64,000 nucleotides of DNA from Chitinophaga alhagiae (lineage in GTDB: Bacteria > Bacteroidota > Bacteroidia > Chitinophagales > Chitinophagaceae), in contig NZ_QXMH01000002.1 in NCBI RefSeq assembly GCF_003568665.1, positions 186,001-250,000 on the forward strand, given 5' to 3'. The notes under the pieces are model-generated. The model saw nothing but the letters and a program-made list of their open reading frames with translations, was not told the DNA's origin and searched no databases. Positions 60,232 to 64,000 of the stretch are shown piece after piece. How positions within the stretch are numbered: the stretch's first letter is position 1; every line of letters starts with the position of its first letter. Both the position numbers and the translations under genes were made by a program.

Positions 60232-60858
60232 TTATTTCCTTGTCAGTATGAATTTTCCAAAATCCAGCAGGCTGTCCAGCGTATTGGACTGTATCAGCTG
60301 GAAGCTGAGGTGTACGGCCTTTTCAATGGCCGCGTCTGTCATTTCAAAGTTCAGGCTGCTGTCTTCTATCCAGTATTTGAGCACAAACAGCGCCTGCATC
60401 CAGAAGCCGTGTACGTACTGGTCTGAAATATATTTCCGTTCTTTTATTTCCGTGGTGAGATAACCTTCTTTGATGAGGCCGGCGGCATAGTCGTAAAAGG
60501 CCTTTTTGAAATCAGACAGCTGCCGCAGCTGTCCGCCGGGTAATTGGGAGCGCTGGTGTTGCTGCAGCACGTAGCTGCGGTCTTCCTTCAGTTTTTGCAC
60601 CCAGAGGAAATAGAACGCCAGCAGTTTTTCCTGCGCGGTGTATTGCTGATAGGTGGGGTCGTCCTTTAGCTGGTCAACAGTACGCTGGAAGAAGTCCAGC
60701 CAGATGTCTCGCTCTACGCCTTCCATGGCGCTGTAATATTCATAGAATGTTGATTCAGGGATATCGAGGACCTTACAGAGGGCGAAAACAGATACCGGCC
60801 TTTTGCCGTTTTCGAGCCAGTAGCGTTTATATGCTTCGCGGATGGTATTTTTTTCCAT
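60232..60858 (-). CDS. TetR-like transcriptional regulator paired with the ABC1 kinase
   Basis: A 208-residue protein with a TetR-type N-terminus (IREAYKRYWLENGKRPVSVFALCKVLDIPESTFYEYYSAMEGV), where the turn PVSVFALCKVLDIPESTFYEYY matches the helix-turn-helix. The rest is all-helical, a ligand or dimer domain ending LDSLLDFGKFILTRK. It lies eight bases before the kinase start, so probably regulates or senses a state linked to it. This pairing recurs in Bacteroidota, to my knowledge without a described mechanism. Confidence 0.75.
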   Translation of the reverse strand: MEKNTIREAYKRYWLENGKRPVSVFALCKVLDIPESTFYEYYSAMEGVERDIWLDFFQRTVDQLKDDPTYQQYTAQEKLLAFYFLWVQKLKEDRSYVLQQHQRSQLPGGQLRQLSDFKKAFYDYAAGLIKEGYLTTEIKERKYISDQYVHGFWMQALFVLKYWIEDSSLNFEMTDAAIEKAVHLSFQLIQSNTLDSLLDFGKFILTRK

Positions 60859-61045
60859 AATCGGTACCTTTTAGATGATAAGAACTTGAGGGGGACATTA
60901 CAAATTTACGGCGTGCGCGCTTACAACAATCGGCATGCCGGCGCCGTGGTAGCGGATAACGGTTGTATTCAGCCACAGTGGCCTGTTTCCAGCAATTGTT
61001 AAATATTTGCCAATTGCCTACTTTTAGGTATAAAACCAAGGCACG

Positions 61046-61423
61046 ATGAAAAAACATTTTTTGGGGCTGAGAACGGCTATTTACAAGGTGCCCGATGTGG
61101 CGGCGGGGAAAGAATGGTACACCAGGGCATTTAATGCCGCACCTTATTTTGACGAGCCTTTTTATGTGGGCTTTGAGATTGGCGGTTTTGAACTGGGCCT
61201 TCAGCCGCTGGCGGCAGGAGAGGCGCATCCCGGTCCGGGAGGAGTGGAAGTGTATTGGGGAGTGGAAGATATGGATGCGGAATATCAGCGCCTGCTTTCC
61301 CTGGGCGCCACACCGCACTTTGAGCCCAGGAATGTGGGCGGCCCCATTATGGTGGCCGTGGTAAAGGACCCCTGGAACAATTTGCTGGGCCTTATCTACA
61401 ATCCGCTCTTTGAGGCAAAATAG
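61046..61423 (+). CDS. VOC family (glyoxalase-fold) protein
   Basis: A 125-residue vicinal-oxygen-chelate fold protein with two beta-alpha-beta-beta-beta units: LRTAIYKVPDVAAGKEWYTRAF at the start and VEVYWGVEDMDAEYQRLLSLGA ... VVKDPWNNLLGLIYNP at the end. Members bind metals or antibiotics or catalyse ring opening. Metal ligands are not clear here. A TACTTTTA (-7 box, one mismatch) lies at 61019-61026, 20 bases upstream. Confidence 0.85.
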   Translation: MKKHFLGLRTAIYKVPDVAAGKEWYTRAFNAAPYFDEPFYVGFEIGGFELGLQPLAAGEAHPGPGGVEVYWGVEDMDAEYQRLLSLGATPHFEPRNVGGPIMVAVVKDPWNNLLGLIYNPLFEAK

Positions 61424-61428
61424 ATACA

Positions 61429-61465
61429 GTAACGGCTGTTCCGCCTGGAGGGGAACAGCCGTTAC
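61429..61465. terminator. Hairpin between VOC and MFS genes
   Basis: GTAACGGCTGTTCC (61429-61442) pairs perfectly with GGAACAGCCGTTAC (61452-61465) over 14 bp, loop of nine. No long T run follows, but both converging genes end at it. Confidence 0.7.
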
Positions 61466-61469
61466 CGGT

Positions 61470-62729
61470 TCAGGAAGCGATGGCTACTTCATCTGGCGTA
61501 ACTACAGGCGCCATTTGCCGCTGCACTTGTTTGTTCAGGTAATACATCATAACGGCCGTAAAGGCAAAAGCACCCAGGATCACATATCCCAGTATTTCAT
61601 AATGGAGCAGTACCCCGCTGCTGGTCTGGTATACGATGAGGCCTGCCACAATGGAGGCTATGCCGCCGGATATCTGCTGCACGGAAGCGTTAATGCTCAT
61701 GAACGCGCCCCTGTCCTGGATGTTGGGCAGGGAGGTCATGATAGCCTGGGCGGGAATGATCCTGCCAAATACCCCTATCATCATCAGCGCATTAATGGTA
61801 ATGGCCATATACAGCGGGGTAATGCCCAGGTTGGTGAAGATCACCACCATCACGCTTGTGAGCAGGGTGGCGCCCAGGAATACCTTCATCTTTCCCAGCT
61901 TGTCACTTAACCGGCCCAGTATAGGGGCGCCTATGAACGTGGCAATACCGGTGGCTATATAGAGCAGGGTAATGTCTGATTGCGCCAGCCCCATGTTATG
62001 CCGGCTGAAGGTGCTGCCGAACGGCATCAGCATGAAACCGCCGGTAGACAGCAGGATGGTGGTGCAGAAAGCCAGGGAATAGTGTTTGTTCTGCAACGTG
62101 TGTTTGAGGTGCGCAAAGGCGTTCTTTTCCACTTTCTGCTGCAGGTGTGCGGTAACCGGCTTCATGTAAACGGCCATTACGATCCCCATGATGGTACCAA
62201 AGGCGCCTATCATCCAGAAGGGCGCATGCCAGTGTATCCTGTTGGCCAGTTCCCAGCCCATGGGCACGCCGATGATCTGGCTGAGGGCAAAGGCCATTTG
62301 CACAAAACCCATCACCCGGCCTCTTACTTCCGGCCTGAAAAGGTCGGCTATAATGGCCATGCCGATGGCACTGATCACCCCGCCAAACAGGCCGGTGATC
62401 ACCCTGGCCGCCAGCAGGAACTCGTAGTTGGGGGCCAGCGCGCAAAGAAACGTGCCGGTGACGAAGCCGGTGTAAAATACCAGCAGCATTTTTTTACGGT
62501 CAAACTTATCTGCAAAGCCGGCAGCCAGCACGCCTGAAATGCCCGCGCTGAAAGCGTAGGCAGATACCACCAGCCCAAATTGCCGGGTGGTAATGTGCAG
62601 CTTGCCGAGCAAGATCTCGCCTAGCGGGCTTAATACCATAAAGTCCAGCACCACCGTAAACTGCAGCAGGGCAAGCATGGCAATGATGAATACCTGGTAT
62701 CTTGAAAAGACCCGTTCTGTTGTTTTCAT
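61470..62729 (-). CDS. MFS transporter (AraJ/drug-efflux-like)
   Basis: A 419-residue major facilitator with about 12 helices. Helix 1 starts at VFIIAMLALLQFTVVLDFMVLSPLG; the loop 2-3 signature is GFADKFDRKKMLL; helix 5 region IGMAIIADLFRPEVRGRVMG is typical. The start at 62729 removes an unrelated 24-residue extension. It is the last gene of the TetR/small-protein/MFS operon, which suggests inducible efflux of the TetR ligand. Confidence 0.87.
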   Translation of the reverse strand: MKTTERVFSRYQVFIIAMLALLQFTVVLDFMVLSPLGEILLGKLHITTRQFGLVVSAYAFSAGISGVLAAGFADKFDRKKMLLVFYTGFVTGTFLCALAPNYEFLLAARVITGLFGGVISAIGMAIIADLFRPEVRGRVMGFVQMAFALSQIIGVPMGWELANRIHWHAPFWMIGAFGTIMGIVMAVYMKPVTAHLQQKVEKNAFAHLKHTLQNKHYSLAFCTTILLSTGGFMLMPFGSTFSRHNMGLAQSDITLLYIATGIATFIGAPILGRLSDKLGKMKVFLGATLLTSVMVVIFTNLGITPLYMAITINALMMIGVFGRIIPAQAIMTSLPNIQDRGAFMSINASVQQISGGIASIVAGLIVYQTSSGVLLHYEILGYVILGAFAFTAVMMYYLNKQVQRQMAPVVTPDEVAIAS

Positions 62730-62775
62730 ATAATTGTAGTGTGTGTTGTTAGAAAAACCGCAATAGCCGGGCCGT

Positions 62776-63021
62776 TTATTCCGGCAGCTCCTCGCAGTCA
62801 AAACCGGCCCGGGTTACAAGCCGGATAACGTCTTGCGCACGGAGCGCGCGGGACTCGATGCGAAGCACTTTGTCGCTATCTTCCCGGTCTACCGTCCAGC
62901 GTTGTATGCCGGGCTGTTTGTCCAGTACGGGGCCTATCAGCCGGAGATCTTTTTTAAAGCGGATATTGGTACGGAATACCAATACCTCCAGTCCTGTGTC
63001 TACCATGTAACCTGTGTGCAT
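62776..63021 (-). CDS. Small ferredoxin-like (HMA-related) protein
   Basis: An 81-residue protein that looks like a heavy-metal-associated fold: a strand EVLVFRTNIRFKKDL, helix LRLIGPVLDKQPGIQRWTVD (family pattern PGIxxWxVD), strand KVLRIES and helix RAQDVIRLVTRAGFDCEELP. The copper-binding CxxC loop is replaced by RTNIR; the only cysteine is in DCEELP. It is therefore likely a regulator or sensor-like adaptor rather than a copper chaperone. The start might instead be M6 at 63006, because the operator covers the first ATG region. Confidence 0.65.
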   Translation of the reverse strand: MHTGYMVDTGLEVLVFRTNIRFKKDLRLIGPVLDKQPGIQRWTVDREDSDKVLRIESRALRAQDVIRLVTRAGFDCEELPE

Positions 63022-63037
63022 AGTGAGCGCTCATTTA
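63021..63037. promoter_or_regulatory. TetR operator copy 2, before the small protein and MFS genes
   Basis: TAGTGAGCGCTCATTTA includes the perfect palindrome TGAGCGCTCA (63023-63032). It shares AGTGAGCG with the operator upstream of the TetR gene, so the same regulator probably binds both. Confidence 0.6.
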
Positions 63038-63062
63038 GTTAGGTGGATAAAATTTTTTCACG

Positions 63063-63653
63063 TCAGGGTTTCAGGGCTTTCAGCACCAGTTGCAGCGCCT
63101 GTTCCATGAAGTCTTCCGTGAGGGTGAACTTTTTATGGCCGAAGGCCTTTTCCTGTGTATGGAATTTGATCAGCTGGTACAGCGGGGCAAAAGCCACGGC
63201 CCAGTATACTTCAAATGGCAGCGGTATCAGCTCCTTGCGGCTTACGGCGCCGTTGTAAAACCTGCCCATCACCTCCTTGAAAGAGGTGTACAGGTGTACC
63301 GCCACTTTATCGTACAGGTGGGAGTAACGCATTTTTTCAATAAACTCCACATCCAGCGGGTGATTCAGAAAATACTGGGCGCGGTTGTGCCATTGTTTGC
63401 GCAGCCCTTCCTCAAAGCCCATGTCCGGGTCAAAATCTTTCAGGCTTTCCTCCAGCATTACATTGGATACCCGAAGGGTGGTCTGGATAATGAGGTCTTC
63501 CCGGTCTTTGTAATAAATGTAAATGGTGGCGGGAGAAACGCCGGCCGCTTTGGCCAGTTTGTTGATCCCGAACCCGTCCAGCCCTTCCTTCACGATCATT
63601 TCTATCGTTTTCTGGTGAAGCTGGCACATCTTCTTTTCGTCCCTTGTCCGCAT
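63063..63653 (-). CDS. TetR/AcrR family regulator of the efflux operon
   Basis: A 196-residue regulator with the TetR pattern in its N-terminus (KTIEMIVKEGLDGFGINKLAKAAGVSPATIYIYYKDREDLI). The C-terminal part is helical, with WAVAFAPLYQLIKF near residue 150. It is the first gene of the set: small ferredoxin-like protein 41 bases downstream, then MFS. Two related operators place it as the repressor of itself and of the downstream pair. Confidence 0.88.
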   Translation of the reverse strand: MRTRDEKKMCQLHQKTIEMIVKEGLDGFGINKLAKAAGVSPATIYIYYKDREDLIIQTTLRVSNVMLEESLKDFDPDMGFEEGLRKQWHNRAQYFLNHPLDVEFIEKMRYSHLYDKVAVHLYTSFKEVMGRFYNGAVSRKELIPLPFEVYWAVAFAPLYQLIKFHTQEKAFGHKKFTLTEDFMEQALQLVLKALKP

Positions 63654-63661
63654 GATGGGTA

Positions 63662-63688
63662 CAAAGATAAGTGAGCGTCCGCTTATTT
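63662..63688 (-). promoter_or_regulatory. Promoter and TetR operator copy 1
   Basis: TATCTTTG (complement of 63662-63669) is an exact -7 box eight bases before the TetR ATG. Directly upstream, AAGTGAGCG-TC-CGCTTATT is an imperfect inverted repeat (63669-63687) sharing AGTGAGCG with copy 2. A bound repressor would cover the promoter. Confidence 0.65.
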
Positions 63689-63712
63689 ATGAAATATATT
63701 TATGGGCTTGAT

Positions 63713-63746
63713 AAAAAAAGGACGCCCCTGTTAGGGGGCATCCTTT
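63713..63746 (-). terminator. Intrinsic terminator for a leftward transcript
   Basis: On the minus strand AAAGGATGCCCC pairs with GGGGCGTCCTTT (12 bp, one T-G pair), loop of about six, followed by seven T. The T run is on the left side, so it ends a transcript coming from the right, beyond the window edge or from 63750-64000. Confidence 0.85.
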
Positions 63747-63749
63747 CGC

Positions 63750-64000
63750 TTTGCGGCCGCACTCTCTTTTATAACTATTTATTTTTCAATGACTTGCTGG
63801 TGGTGCCGCAGTGAAGCGGAGCGGCCGGGGCGTACTTTCCGGACGTTTTCCGGCCCGTGAGCAACACCGGCACCGCAACGCTTTCCGCATGCTGGCCAGG
63901 CAAGGGAAAGCAGCGCAACAACCGGCATCCCGCCAGCCACATGGCAAGCGCTGATGAATGGCATGCAAACGCATCCATATGCATTTATCACATACGCGTC
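63750..64000 (-). other. Unresolved 3' end of a leftward transcription unit
   Basis: These 251 bases are upstream of a strong leftward terminator. Several overlapping minus-strand frames are open, the most plausible ending ...TTSKSLKNK at 63775 and starting at 63984, but none has a recognisable motif or signal. It could be the last part of a protein gene entering from the right or a small RNA. I do not call a gene. Confidence 0.35.

Noticed and set aside
1..64000. CRISPR arrays, rRNA genes, intact insertion sequences or prophage
   Set aside because: No regularly spaced repeats, no rRNA-like stretches and no transposase or phage structural genes were seen. The only mobile-element trace is the probable recombinase fragment beside tRNA-Met.

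Overview
The window reads as a chromosomal segment of a Bacteroidota bacterium, most like a Chitinophagaceae (Chitinophaga-type) genome. Reasons seen in the sequence: many genes are preceded by the Bacteroidota -7 box TAnnTTTG, often only a few bases from the start codon; there are SusC/SusD outer-membrane pairs, FecI/FecR-type sigma and anti-sigma genes, a T9SS type B (CHU_C) sorting domain, a short-form AMP nucleosidase, and lipoproteins with SxC/AxC lipoboxes. Shine-Dalgarno sequences are mostly absent. TTG or GTG starts are needed for several genes.

Layout. 1-17.9 kb is mostly housekeeping: thymidine kinase (cut by the left edge), GtrA-like protein, biotin carboxylase, cytochrome c maturation genes ccmB-ccmC-ccmD-like, glutamate dehydrogenase, an orphan HsdR-N nuclease-like protein, AMP nucleosidase overlapping a fused oligopeptide ABC ATPase, queA, ispD, a Gfo/Idh oxidoreductase, a T9SS-exported PKD protein, radC, prs, rplY, pth and a FAH-family hydrolase. 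17.9-31.7 kb holds small regulated units: MarR with a fused alpha/beta ketoacid dehydrogenase E1 (a clear operator lies between them), a siderophore-type TonB receptor, a TipAS-type MerR with a secreted NIPSNAP protein, a ROK-MFS-SIS sugar operon, a BlaR1/BlaI-like pair, and a truncated haemoglobin.

31.7-55.5 kb looks accessory. It opens with tRNA-Met, whose 3' end abuts what looks like the C-terminal remnant of a large serine recombinase, that is, the scar of an integrated element. Next comes a FecI-FecR-SusC(STN) signalling unit continuing into a CBM32-like protein, a PKD lipoprotein, a second SusC and a single SusD. This PUL-like locus has no glycoside hydrolase inside it. A minus-strand set follows: beta-lactamase-fold serine hydrolase, M61 peptidase without its PDZ domain, a beta-helix lipoprotein, a small lipoprotein, a VCBS-repeat protein, a DUF4265 protein and a large GH28-like beta-helix protein, with a plus-strand lipoprotein and a phosphotriesterase-like protein.

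55.5-64 kb holds further small regulated units: FabF divergent from a TetR regulator around a shared palindrome, DedA, DUF488, an unlisted 56-residue membrane protein, an ABC1/UbiB-type kinase with its TetR-like neighbour, a VOC protein, and a TetR / ferredoxin-like small protein / MFS operon with two related operators. No rRNA, CRISPR array, intact IS or intact prophage was seen. The least explained parts are the SusC-duplicated peptide or glycan locus next to the recombinase scar, and the ROK-MFS-SIS operon whose ROK protein has a degraded zinc motif.
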